From NCBI GenBank assembly GCA_965140735.1, contig OZ223306.1:2666001-2730000 (forward strand): DNA of 64,000 nt, given 5' to 3'. Shown here piece by piece: positions 26,452 to 35,626 of this stretch. The position numbers were made by a program, and so were the translations under genes. The stretch is from Fusibacter_A sp965140735 (GTDB taxonomy: Bacteria > Bacillota > Clostridia > Peptostreptococcales > Acidaminobacteraceae). Within the stretch, counting starts at the first letter, position 1. Each line of letters starts with the position of its first letter. The notes below the pieces were generated by a model. It did no database searches. It was not told the origin of the DNA and saw nothing but the letters and a program-made list of their open reading frames with translations.

Positions 26452-28200
26452 ATGAACGATTTGAAATATATAAAACCCTATATTAAACGCTATATACCAG
26501 CGTATATTTTCGGGATCACATTACTCATGGTTATCGATACGTTACAGCTTGTTACACCACTGATTATCGGTAACTTCACGGATACTTTAATGTCGGGGCA
26601 TCTCACTGCAGAAAAAATCCCCTTTTACATGTTCGCAGTTGTGGGAATTGCAGTGCTTGTTGCTGCAGGCCGTTTTGGATGGCGTATGACCATCATTACC
26701 ACCTCTAAAAAGCTAGAATATAACCTGCGAAACCAAATCTTTGAACACTTAGAAAAGCTTCCACTTAACTATTATAACCACCATAAAACAGGTGATCTCA
26801 TGGCACATTGTACCAACGACGTCAACTCCGTTAAAATGGCTTTTGGTTCTGGGATTGTCATGTTTATAGATGCCATGTTCATGGGACTGATGACCATTTT
26901 CCTCATGATCACTAGAGTTAATCTTAACTTGACGCTACTTGCGATCTTGCCACTACCGCTAATTGCTTTCTTTATCATTGCTCTTGGCAAGCGTATTCAG
27001 AAGCTCTTCAAAGGGGTTCAAGAAGCTTTTTCAGATTTGACAGACAATGTTCAAGAGGCCTTCTCAGGTATCCGAATTATCAAGTCATTTGTCATGGAAA
27101 AGAAGACACTGGAACATTTTAATGAAAAGAGTCAAGAAAATTTCGATGCGAATATGAGCCTTGTGAAGTTATTTGGCTTTGTCCAACCCTTAGTCGGATT
27201 TATCGCCACCACCAGTACATTAATCTCACTTGTCTACGGGGGTTCTTTAGTCATTGACGGCGTCATCACCATAGGCGAATTCGTCACTTTCATCACTTAC
27301 GTGGGTATGCTCACATGGCCTGTAATGGCACTTGGTTTCGTCTACAACATCATTCAAAGGGGACAAGTTTCTTTAAGACGGATTAACGTCATCCTTGAAA
27401 CTGAGCCAGAAGTTGCCGATGCAAGTCAGCTTTTAGATCTTTATAAGTTCATCCCTACTATTGATGTCAAAGATTTGACTTTCACTTATCCCGGTTCAGA
27501 AGAACCCGTCCTTAAGAACATTTCTTTTTCGGTTCAAAAAGGAGAGACTGTTGCCATTATCGGTAGAACAGGCAGTGGTAAGACTACACTTATGAATTTG
27601 TTACTCAAACTTTATAACGTGGACAAAGGCACAATTTTCTATAATGATAAGGATCTCAACGATCTTCCTATTAAGGCCCTTAGAGATCAAATTGGCTATG
27701 TCCCTCAAGATAACTTCTTGTTCTCTAAATCCATCTCCTATAACATCGGATTTGCAAATGAAACCTTAGATGATGATCAAATCAGATCATCTGCAAAGGT
27801 TTCACAAATTCACAAGGAAATCATGGACTTTAAAGACAATTATAATACTGAGCTTGGAGAACGTGGTGTTAACATGTCTGGTGGTCAAAAGCAACGTGTT
27901 TCCATCGCCAGAGCGCTTTATAAAAAGCCTCCTATCGTCATGCTGGACGATTCACTCTCCGCGGTAGATACTAAAACCGAAGAGAGTATTCTAAGCCATT
28001 TGAAAGAAGAACTTGTGGGAACCACCACTTTAATCATCGCACACCGTATTTCTACTATCAAGGATGCAGATCAAATCATCGTCTTAGATCAAGGTGAAAT
28101 CGCCGAAAGAGGCAATCACGAAACCTTGATGCTCAAGGATGGCATCTACAAGGATATGTATACTAAACAATTATTAGAAGAAAAAATAGCAAAGGAGTAG
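26452..28200 (+). CDS. ABC exporter half-transporter, BmrC/YheI type (degenerate ATPase site)
   Basis: A 582-residue half-transporter: six membrane helices (residues about 10-310) followed by an ATPase domain with Walker A GRTGSGKT, signature MSGGQKQR and Walker B VMLDDSLSAVD. The Asp after the Walker B aspartate, in place of the catalytic Glu, marks a degenerate site, as in BmrC. ATG 26452 is chosen over 26431 because AGGAGGG lies just before it. The next gene, 9 bp downstream, encodes the partner. Lengths (582 and 671) match the B. subtilis BmrC/BmrD pair (585 and 673). The complex would export drugs or lipophilic compounds across the cell membrane. Confidence 0.9.
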   Translation: MNDLKYIKPYIKRYIPAYIFGITLLMVIDTLQLVTPLIIGNFTDTLMSGHLTAEKIPFYMFAVVGIAVLVAAGRFGWRMTIITTSKKLEYNLRNQIFEHLEKLPLNYYNHHKTGDLMAHCTNDVNSVKMAFGSGIVMFIDAMFMGLMTIFLMITRVNLNLTLLAILPLPLIAFFIIALGKRIQKLFKGVQEAFSDLTDNVQEAFSGIRIIKSFVMEKKTLEHFNEKSQENFDANMSLVKLFGFVQPLVGFIATTSTLISLVYGGSLVIDGVITIGEFVTFITYVGMLTWPVMALGFVYNIIQRGQVSLRRINVILETEPEVADASQLLDLYKFIPTIDVKDLTFTYPGSEEPVLKNISFSVQKGETVAIIGRTGSGKTTLMNLLLKLYNVDKGTIFYNDKDLNDLPIKALRDQIGYVPQDNFLFSKSISYNIGFANETLDDDQIRSSAKVSQIHKEIMDFKDNYNTELGERGVNMSGGQKQRVSIARALYKKPPIVMLDDSLSAVDTKTEESILSHLKEELVGTTTLIIAHRISTIKDADQIIVLDQGEIAERGNHETLMLKDGIYKDMYTKQLLEEKIAKE

Positions 28201-28209
28201 TGAGGTATC

Positions 28210-30225
28210 ATGGAAAAAACCATTCATAATGAACAAAATATAGAAACCTCTTTCGATGGCAAACTCATGCTCCGATTGCTGAGTTACGCCAAGTCACAAG
28301 GTGCCATCTTATTTTTCAGCGTCATCATGATGCTCGCCGTTACAGGCGTGGATCTTGCGGTGCCATACGTGATCAAGGTGGCCATTGATGAATTTATAAC
28401 ACCGAGTTCACAAGTACTCTATGAAGTCCCTGCTGATATGAATGATCAGCCACAAAACAACGCCACAGTCACAGTAGGAAACACCACCTACTTGCTCCCC
28501 TCTTTAAAGGATGCTTTTATCAAAAATAAAGAGGTGCAGATCGTTCCCATAACTACTGAATCCAATGGTTCATACAAGCTGTCAAACGGCAGTATACTTG
28601 ATAAAGAAACCGTTGATTTAATTAAGACACACCATAAATCTCTACTCAAAAAGCTGACTTTAACTCTGGCCAGTTTATTGGTACTGAGCTTTTTAATGAC
28701 TTATGCCCATGCCATTTTACTCAACTATGCCAGCCAAAAGATTGTGTATACGTTAAGAGAAGCTCTATTTAATCATTTACAAGTCATGAGTTTAAGTTTC
28801 TTTGACAAAAATCCTGTGGGACGTCTGGTCACAAGAGTTTCAAATGACATGAATAACATCAACGAGATGTTTACCAATGTGCTTATCACATCAGTGAAAG
28901 ACTTCTTCCTGTTAGGGGGTACTGTGGTGGTCATGCTTATGATTAACACAAAGCTTGCCATTATTTGTCTAAGCACTATACCGCTTATCATTATTGCTGC
29001 CTCAATTTTCAGAGTAAAAGCACGTGCGATCCAGAGGGAAGTTAAAGTAAAACTCGCTAGAATCAATGCCACGCTTGCTGAGAATATCAACGGTATGAAG
29101 ATCATCCAAATCTTTAACAAAGAAGCTTCCATCTATAAAGCTTTTGACGATATTAACTCCGATTACCTTAAAAGTTCTGTGGCAGAGACAAGAGTATACG
29201 CCGTATTTAGACCTACCATGAACCTTGTGTATTCCATTTCATTGGCACTACTGCTCTGGTTTGGTGGCAACGATGCCATCAGAGGTATGGTTGATCTTGG
29301 GGTTCTTGTGGCGTTTATCTCGTATACACAACAGTTTTTTAGACCTATCATGGATCTCAGTGAAAAATTCAACATCTTCCAATCATCGATGGCATCAGCA
29401 GAACGTGTTTTTATGCTTCTAGATGAAGAGAATCCGATTGAAAATCCTGAGAATCCTGTAATCTTACCAGAAGAAACTTTTGAAGGGACTATTGAATTTA
29501 AAGACGTCTGGTTCAGTTATCAAGACGACCCACAAGAGGATGAGGACTACGTCCTTAAAGGCGTGAGCTTTAAGGTTCAAAAGGGAGAGACCATTGCTTT
29601 AGTGGGTTCAACAGGTTCTGGTAAAACGACTATTATCAGTTTGCTCAGTCGTTTTTATGATATTCATAAAGGTGCTATCTTAGTGGATGGCGTAGATATC
29701 AGACAAATGGATCTTGCAAGTTTAAGACGTAAGATCGGTATCGTACTACAAGATGTTTTTCTCTTCTCTGGTGACATTAAGAGCAATATTCGCCTTAAAG
29801 AAGATCAAATCACTTTAAAAGAAATTCAAACAGCATCCACTTATGTAAACGCAGATACGTTTATCTCTAAATTACCGAATGGTTACGATGAACTTGTGGT
29901 TGAAAGAGGAGCAACGCTATCTTCTGGCCAAAGGCAACTGCTCTCTTTTGCCAGAGCACTGGTATTTGAGCCGAAGATTCTCATCCTTGATGAAGCCACT
30001 TCCAACATCGACACCGAAACTGAACTCTTGATCCAAGATGCTATCCAAAAGATGATTCATAAGCAAACCACCATCATCGTGGCACACAGACTCTCAACCA
30101 TACAACATGCTAACAAGATCCTCGTCATGAGTAAAGGGGAAATAAGGGAGACTGGTACGCATCAAGAGCTCCTCAGCAAAGAGGGCATCTATTACGACCT
30201 CTACATGTTGCAAATGAAAGTTTAA
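28210..30225 (+). CDS. ABC exporter half-transporter, BmrD/YheH type
   Basis: A 671-residue partner of the preceding gene. It has an insertion of about 80 residues between the first membrane helices (residues 60-145, extracellular side), as in YheH/BmrD. The ATPase domain has Walker A GSTGSGKT and a canonical Walker B LILDEATSNID with catalytic Glu, but a degenerate signature LSSGQRQL. One consensus and one degenerate ATP site are thus formed in the heterodimer, matching the asymmetry known for BmrCD. GTGAGGT precedes the ATG. A terminator follows at 30259. Confidence 0.9.
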   Translation: MEKTIHNEQNIETSFDGKLMLRLLSYAKSQGAILFFSVIMMLAVTGVDLAVPYVIKVAIDEFITPSSQVLYEVPADMNDQPQNNATVTVGNTTYLLPSLKDAFIKNKEVQIVPITTESNGSYKLSNGSILDKETVDLIKTHHKSLLKKLTLTLASLLVLSFLMTYAHAILLNYASQKIVYTLREALFNHLQVMSLSFFDKNPVGRLVTRVSNDMNNINEMFTNVLITSVKDFFLLGGTVVVMLMINTKLAIICLSTIPLIIIAASIFRVKARAIQREVKVKLARINATLAENINGMKIIQIFNKEASIYKAFDDINSDYLKSSVAETRVYAVFRPTMNLVYSISLALLLWFGGNDAIRGMVDLGVLVAFISYTQQFFRPIMDLSEKFNIFQSSMASAERVFMLLDEENPIENPENPVILPEETFEGTIEFKDVWFSYQDDPQEDEDYVLKGVSFKVQKGETIALVGSTGSGKTTIISLLSRFYDIHKGAILVDGVDIRQMDLASLRRKIGIVLQDVFLFSGDIKSNIRLKEDQITLKEIQTASTYVNADTFISKLPNGYDELVVERGATLSSGQRQLLSFARALVFEPKILILDEATSNIDTETELLIQDAIQKMIHKQTTIIVAHRLSTIQHANKILVMSKGEIRETGTHQELLSKEGIYYDLYMLQMKV

Positions 30226-30258
30226 AACTAGATAACCCCAAAATAAATAGCTTAAAAA

Positions 30259-30293
30259 ATAAACACCCTGAAATCAGAGTGTTTATTTTTTTA
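30259..30293. terminator. Bidirectional terminator between the exporter and xylose-transport operons
   Basis: AAACACCCTG / CAGAGTGTTT forms a stem flanked by A and T runs on both sides. It serves the exporter operon (plus) and the sugar-transport operon (minus), which converge here. Confidence 0.8.
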
Positions 30294-30364
30294 TATTCCA
30301 TTGTGAGGGGGAGATCCCTTAAAAAGAATCCATTATTAAAATATACACTCTTAAATTATATTTT

Positions 30365-31543
30365 TTAAGAATGTGCTGTTCTCGTCTTTGACTTAGAATA
30401 AACATCAAAAGCGACTGCTGCTAAGAGCACAAGCCCTTTAACGATTTGTTGCCAGAAAACACTGATACCCATGATTGACATCCCGTTATTAAGGATTCCC
30501 ATGATGAAACCACCAATAATGGCCCCCATAATGGTGCCCACACCGCCTGTAGCGGATGCACCACCGATAAAGCATGCTGCGATGGCATCAAGCTCAAAAC
30601 CATCACCAGCTGTCGGTGAAGCCGAATTGAGACGACCTGCAAAGACAATCCCTGCCACAGCTGCCATAAGACCCATGTTGGCATAAACCCAAAAGAGGAT
30701 TCTTTTCGTCTTAATACCAGATAATGCAGCTGCCTTTTGATTACCACCCATGGCATAGATGTGTCTCCCGATGACAGTCTTATTGGTTAAAAATGAATAA
30801 ATCAAAATGAGTACGCCTAGTAAAATCAATATAAACGGTAAGCCGTTTGCAAGCGCTAACCAATAAGAAAACAATACGATTACAAATGAAACTGATATGA
30901 GCTGAGCCATAAAAAAGCCATTTGTAGCCACTTCAAAATTGTATTTCATCTTATCTTTTCGTATCCAAATGCTGATCAAGCAATACAAAATTGCAAATGC
31001 AACACCAATCACTAATGTCGTTACATGTAAACCACCTTCACCACCAATAAAATCTGGTACAACGCCAGAAGAAATCGTTGTATAGGTATCTGGTAATAGA
31101 ACCGTTTGTCCACCTAAAATAATGTTATTAATCCCTCTAAAGAGCAGCATACCTGCAAGCGTAACGATAAAAGGGGGAATACGTACATATGCAATCCAAA
31201 ACCCTTGCCACATGCCTGCAACAAGTCCCGATAATAAGCCAAGTATAATGGAAAGCCAAACAGGCAAACCAAATGTCACACTAAAAAGTGCAGATAAAGC
31301 ACTTACAAAAGCTACTATTGAACCTACGGAAAGGTCAATGTTACCGCCTGTTAAGATACACAAGAGCATCCCAATTGCCAAAATTAGAATATAACTGTTT
31401 TGAAAGATCAAGCGGGAGACGTTAATCGGTTTTAACAAGATCCCACCAGTTAAAATTTGAAACATTACCATGATGGCGATAAGTGCAATCAACATTGAAT
31501 ATTGTTTCATATTATTTTTAAATGTATTTTTGATACGTTCCAT
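30365..31543 (-). CDS. Sugar ABC transporter permease, XylH/GguB/MmsB type
   Basis: A 392-residue membrane protein with about ten helices, of the ribose/xylose permease family; the cytoplasmic loop sequence GGNQKAAALSGI and the GGASATGGVGTIMGAIIGG segment are characteristic. The start is ATG 31543 behind GGAGGAC; a longer frame from 31582 would overlap the ATPase gene. It is the last gene of the transporter operon. The closely related permease at 50555 belongs to the arabinose cluster. By context with the xylose sensor, xylA and xylB, the substrate is probably D-xylose. Confidence 0.92.
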   Translation of the reverse strand: MERIKNTFKNNMKQYSMLIALIAIMVMFQILTGGILLKPINVSRLIFQNSYILILAIGMLLCILTGGNIDLSVGSIVAFVSALSALFSVTFGLPVWLSIILGLLSGLVAGMWQGFWIAYVRIPPFIVTLAGMLLFRGINNIILGGQTVLLPDTYTTISSGVVPDFIGGEGGLHVTTLVIGVAFAILYCLISIWIRKDKMKYNFEVATNGFFMAQLISVSFVIVLFSYWLALANGLPFILILLGVLILIYSFLTNKTVIGRHIYAMGGNQKAAALSGIKTKRILFWVYANMGLMAAVAGIVFAGRLNSASPTAGDGFELDAIAACFIGGASATGGVGTIMGAIIGGFIMGILNNGMSIMGISVFWQQIVKGLVLLAAVAFDVYSKSKTRTAHS

Positions 31544-31557
31544 GTTTGTCCTCCATT

Positions 31558-33114
31558 TTATGAAGAGCTTTGTAATATACAAGCCATTATACTTTCTTGT
31601 GTGGCCTCTAAACGATCCATTTCTCCCACAATCTTACCTTCGTTCATAACATATACGCGGTCACAGACCCCTAGAATTTCAGGCAACTCTGAAGAGATGA
31701 CGATTACAGACTTTCCTTCATTTGCAAGTTTTTGAATAATTGTATAAATTTCATATTTAGCACCAACATCTATCCCTCTAGTAGGTTCATCCAATATGAG
31801 AATTTCAGGTTCAGAAAAGATCCATTTACTTAAAACGACCTTCTGCTGATTGCCACCTGATAGATTACCCGCTTTCTGATGGATACTAGAAGATTTAATA
31901 TTGAGCTTTCCCCTATAATCCTCTGCAACCACAAGTTCTTTGTTATCATTGACCACATGATTTTTACTGATTTTTTCAAGATTAGCCAATGTTATATTTC
32001 TTTTGATATCATCTATTAAGACTAAACCTGCTGTTTTTCGATCTTCAGTCACATAGGCGAGTCCACTTCTGATGGCATGTTTGACATCTTTTAAATCCAA
32101 TAACTTACCCTCTTTATAGAGTTCCCCAGTGATGTTTTTACCATATGCTTTTCCAAAGATGCTCATTGCAAGTTCTGTTCGGCCTGAGCCCATAAGACCT
32201 GCAAGCCCTAAAATTTCGCCTTTTTTAACATTAAAATTGACATTGTCAATACGTTTTCGAGAGTCATCCATTGGATCATAAACCGTCCAGTTCTTCACTT
32301 CAAAACTGATTTCACCAATGTTAGGGACACGTTTTGGGAATCGATCCACAAGATCACGACCAACCATGCCCTTTATAATACGTGCTTCAGTGACCTCATC
32401 GACATGCTTGACTAAAGTCTCAATGGTATGGCCATCTCTGATCACAGTGATTTGATCTGATATTTTGGTTACTTCATTGAGCTTATGTGAGATGATAATA
32501 CAGGAGATGCCTTGCTCTTTGTTGATTTTCATCAAAAGATTGAGTAAATGCTCCGAATCATCATCATTTAAAGCTGCTGTGGGTTCATCTAAGATCAATA
32601 GTTTAACGTCTTTAGATAAGGCTTTTGCGATTTCAACAAGCTGTTGTTTACCCACGCCGATATCTCTCACCAATGTATTGTGATTTTCTTTTAACCCCAC
32701 AAGTTCTATAAGCGCCTTAGCTTTAGAATATGTTTTATTCCAATCGATCACACCATTATGTGCTTGTTCATTCCCAAGAAATATATTTTCTGCAATGCTC
32801 ATATAAGGGCTTAGTGCAAGCTCTTGGTGGATGATGACAATCCCTTGCTTTTCACTTTCCTTTATATCTCTAAAATTACAAACTGAACCTTCGAATAAAA
32901 TATCACCCGTATAACTACCATATGGATAAATCCCACTAAGAACGCTCATCAAGGTTGATTTTCCCGCACCATTTTCGCCTACCAATGCGTGAATTTCACC
33001 TCTCTTAACTTGTAGATTTACCGAATCAAGTGCTTTCACACCTGGAAAAGTCTTGGTGATATTGATCATTTCAAGTATGTTTTCTGACATGTTTTGAAGC
33101 TTCTTTGCCGCCAT
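31558..33114 (-). CDS. Sugar ABC transporter ATPase, XylG/GguA/MmsA type
   Basis: A 518-residue protein with two fused ATPase domains, typical of monosaccharide importers. The N-terminal domain has Walker A GENGAGKST and Walker B LLILDEPTAALN; the C-terminal domain has the variant P-loop GLMGSGRTE, signature LSGGNQQK and LILDEPTRGIDVG. ATG 33114 is chosen because AAGGAG precedes it by 6 nt. It lies 14 bp before the permease gene and shows high similarity to the ATPase at 51738. Confidence 0.94.
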   Translation of the reverse strand: MAAKKLQNMSENILEMINITKTFPGVKALDSVNLQVKRGEIHALVGENGAGKSTLMSVLSGIYPYGSYTGDILFEGSVCNFRDIKESEKQGIVIIHQELALSPYMSIAENIFLGNEQAHNGVIDWNKTYSKAKALIELVGLKENHNTLVRDIGVGKQQLVEIAKALSKDVKLLILDEPTAALNDDDSEHLLNLLMKINKEQGISCIIISHKLNEVTKISDQITVIRDGHTIETLVKHVDEVTEARIIKGMVGRDLVDRFPKRVPNIGEISFEVKNWTVYDPMDDSRKRIDNVNFNVKKGEILGLAGLMGSGRTELAMSIFGKAYGKNITGELYKEGKLLDLKDVKHAIRSGLAYVTEDRKTAGLVLIDDIKRNITLANLEKISKNHVVNDNKELVVAEDYRGKLNIKSSSIHQKAGNLSGGNQQKVVLSKWIFSEPEILILDEPTRGIDVGAKYEIYTIIQKLANEGKSVIVISSELPEILGVCDRVYVMNEGKIVGEMDRLEATQESIMACILQSSS

Positions 33115-33180
33115 ATTATACTCCTTACAAAATAGATGCTGTGGCAATTCTGGATTACCACAGCATTTATCAACAATTCT

Positions 33181-34248
33181 TTATTTAAGTTGATCTTCTG
33201 TATAATAACCTGAATCAATTAAAAGCGCTTTGTAATTATTGACATCCGCAAATACAGGTTCACATAAATATGAAGGTACGATTTTAACGCCGTTATCATA
33301 TGTTTTTGTATCATTAACTGGTGGTTCAGTGCCTTTCATGATCGCTTCAACCATATCTACCACTTTAGCAGCAAGTGTTCTAGTGTCTTTAAACACTGAC
33401 ATAGATTGCTCTCCAGCGATGAGCATTTTAACATTAGTTGTATCACAATCTTGTCCTGTTAAAATTGGGAAAGGTTTGTCTGCTGTACCATAACCAGCTG
33501 CTTTTAAAGAAGCAACGATACCTTGTGCCAAACTATCATTTGGTGATAACACAACGTCTACAGGTTCATCCGCATAAAATGCAGTTAAAAGATTATCCAT
33601 TCTCGCTTGAGCATTTTCTGATTTCCAACCTTGGATTGCAATTTGCTCCATTTCAGTTTGACCAGATTTGATATTTAAAACGCCACTATCAATGTACGCT
33701 GCAAGTGTATCCATTGCGCCGCCATTAAAGAAGTAAGCATTGTTATCATCTGGAGAACCACCGAAGACTTCCATTGTGAATGGTCCTTTTTCGCCTTTAT
33801 TAAGTCCCAATGTTTCGATAATATAATTACCTTGAATAGCACCTACTAAATAGTTATCAAAAGTTGCATAATAATCGACATACTCACTGCCTTTGATTAA
33901 ACGATCATAAGCAATCACTTTAATACCTGCTTTACCAGCTTCATCTAAAACACCTTTAAGTGCTTCACCATCGATAGATGCGATTACAAGTACCTTACAA
34001 CCTTTTGTAATCATATTTTCTAAATCTTTGATTTGTTGATCTACGGAATCTTCTGCATATAACAATTCCACGCCGTAACCTTTTTTCTCAAGTTCAGCCT
34101 TCATGTTAGCACCATCTTGATTCCATCTTTGAAGTGATTTTGTTGGCATCGAAACCCCGATTAAATTATCATCCGATTTCTGTGCACATCCCACAAATAG
34201 TGATGCGATCATCATAATAACTAACAATAATACGCCCGTTTTTTTCAT
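33181..34248 (-). CDS. Sugar-binding lipoprotein, XylF/ChvE type
   Basis: A periplasmic-binding-type lipoprotein of 355 residues. The signal sequence MKKTGVLLLVIMMIASLFVG ends at a lipobox cysteine (LFVGC), so it is anchored to the outer face of the membrane. The start ATG 34248 has GGGAGG upstream. The mature part has the xylose-binding pattern (GVSMPTKSLQRWNQDG, VIAYDRLIKGSEYVDYY, FGGSPDDNNAYFF). It delivers sugar to the ATPase/permease pair encoded next. Xylose is the likely ligand by context. Confidence 0.92.
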   Translation of the reverse strand: MKKTGVLLLVIMMIASLFVGCAQKSDDNLIGVSMPTKSLQRWNQDGANMKAELEKKGYGVELLYAEDSVDQQIKDLENMITKGCKVLVIASIDGEALKGVLDEAGKAGIKVIAYDRLIKGSEYVDYYATFDNYLVGAIQGNYIIETLGLNKGEKGPFTMEVFGGSPDDNNAYFFNGGAMDTLAAYIDSGVLNIKSGQTEMEQIAIQGWKSENAQARMDNLLTAFYADEPVDVVLSPNDSLAQGIVASLKAAGYGTADKPFPILTGQDCDTTNVKMLIAGEQSMSVFKDTRTLAAKVVDMVEAIMKGTEPPVNDTKTYDNGVKIVPSYLCEPVFADVNNYKALLIDSGYYTEDQLK

Positions 34249-34383
34249 ACTCTTAATCCTCCCTTGAATTAAATGTTTCAATGTAAGTACATTTTAACTT
34301 TACATAAATTTAACATTTAAAAAAATAGAGCGAATTATAATTTTCTAGACAGAATTAAGATCATCTTGTATACATAAAAAAAA

Positions 34384-34417
34384 GACTAGACAATTTTAAA
34401 CTCAAAATTATCCAGTC
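34384..34417 (-). terminator. Terminator or attenuator before the xylose-binding-protein gene
   Basis: On the minus strand a 14-bp stem (GACTGGATAATTTT / AAAATTGTCTAGTC) is followed by eight T residues. It lies between two co-directional sugar-binding-protein genes. An upstream CCAGTCC (34489-34495) could pair with its 5' arm and prevent its formation. Confidence 0.8.
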
Positions 34418-34440
34418 CTAGATCATTAGTTCTCGCTGAG

Positions 34441-34495
34441 CATTTAGAAGGAATCTTCAACCTTCTAAAATGCGGTTAGGCGAAAGCGGGACTGG
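34441..34495 (-). promoter_or_regulatory. Possible antiterminator region of the xylose-transport leader
   Basis: On the minus strand the sequence contains CCAGTCC (34489-34495), complementary to GGACTGG in the terminator's 5' arm (34412-34418), followed by a strong hairpin CATTTTAGAAGG / CCTTCTAAATG (34441-34472). The layout suggests alternative folding that could control readthrough into the transporter operon. This is inference from pairing only. Confidence 0.4.
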
Positions 34496-34538
34496 CAAAA
34501 CTTGTTTTGACAGACAATGATCATATCAGATCATTAAT

Positions 34539-35594
34539 TTACTCCTCAGGCCACTCATCTTTCGGAATATTCCGATACACATCTTCTAACAAATGAAAGC
34601 CATCTTTAATAACCACATTGACCATATTATCTTTGGTTACAAGTTTCGGTTCAAGTTTCACATAAGGTACTTCTCTTTCGCCATCATTTATGGTCTCTTC
34701 GGAATATATTTTATCGTAGTTTGCAGTTGCCATTTCAACAGCAATCTCTGCTGCTCTCTGAGCTAGCGTTTTTATAGGTTTATACACCGTCATGTACTGT
34801 GTCCCTTCCACGATACGTTGACATGCTGACAGATTGGCATCGTGTCCTGCGACATACACTGCTCCCGCTAGTTGACGTTCAAGAAGTGCTCGAATTGCCC
34901 CTTCTGCAAGATCATCATTTGCCCCAATGATTGCATCGATTTTGATGCCATCATCAATCAGATCATTAACAGTATCGTAGGCATATATCTCTCGCCAGTC
35001 TTCCGCCCAGATTTCCTTAACCACATGGATTTGCCCAGACTCTATTGCTGGTTTTAAAGCAGATTTATAGCCTTCATTAAACATAAAAGAATTGTGATCC
35101 TTTGGAGAACCATTGATAATCACATAATTGCCCGAAGGTACTTTTTCAAGGATTTGACGGCCCATCATTTGCCCTACGAGCACGTTGTCAAAAGAAATGT
35201 ATAGATCAACATCGCCCTTTTCCACAAGTCTATCATAAGCAATGATCTTGATATTATTACGTCTAGCCAACTTAAGCGCTGGCCCAATAGCCATTCTATC
35301 ATAAGGAATGGCCACGATGAGGTCTACGTCTTGTTCTATAAGCTCTTTAACCTGTCTATTTTGAACTTCCGCATCCTCATTTGCGTTCTTTAAAATTACC
35401 TCTGCGCCTAAGCTTTTCGCTTTAGAGATGAAAATATCTCGATCTTTTTGCCATCTTTCAATCACCAGTGAATCCACTAAAAATCCAATTTTCACCTTAT
35501 GATCCTCTTGTGGCACAGGCTTTTGTGTAAAACACAGAATACTCCCAATCAAAATACAAACAATTAGGATCAAAATTCCCTTTTTAATGGTCAT
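34539..35594 (-). CDS. Second XylF-type sugar-binding protein, probable sensor component
   Basis: A 351-residue sugar-binding protein starting at ATG 35594 behind GAGGGGG. A hydrophobic N terminus (about residues 5-20) targets it to the membrane; the cysteine in GSILC is not in a good lipobox, so it may stay anchored by an uncleaved helix. The mature domain resembles xylose-binding proteins (IAYDRLVEKGDVDLYISFDN, INGSPKDHNSFMFNEG). It is cotranscribed with a YesN-type regulator and LytS-type kinase, matching the clostridial XylFII-LytS-YesN arrangement in which a xylose-binding protein switches on the kinase. It could equally be a spare transporter subunit. Confidence 0.8.
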   Translation of the reverse strand: MTIKKGILILIVCILIGSILCFTQKPVPQEDHKVKIGFLVDSLVIERWQKDRDIFISKAKSLGAEVILKNANEDAEVQNRQVKELIEQDVDLIVAIPYDRMAIGPALKLARRNNIKIIAYDRLVEKGDVDLYISFDNVLVGQMMGRQILEKVPSGNYVIINGSPKDHNSFMFNEGYKSALKPAIESGQIHVVKEIWAEDWREIYAYDTVNDLIDDGIKIDAIIGANDDLAEGAIRALLERQLAGAVYVAGHDANLSACQRIVEGTQYMTVYKPIKTLAQRAAEIAVEMATANYDKIYSEETINDGEREVPYVKLEPKLVTKDNMVNVVIKDGFHLLEDVYRNIPKDEWPEE

Positions 35595-35626
35595 GTGCTT
35601 CCCCCTCACATTGATTATTCTAGGAA

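Noticed and set aside
30421..30756. 111-residue frame overlapping the permease gene
   Set aside because: Shadow frame within a clear membrane-transport gene on the same strand; no ribosome site or family.
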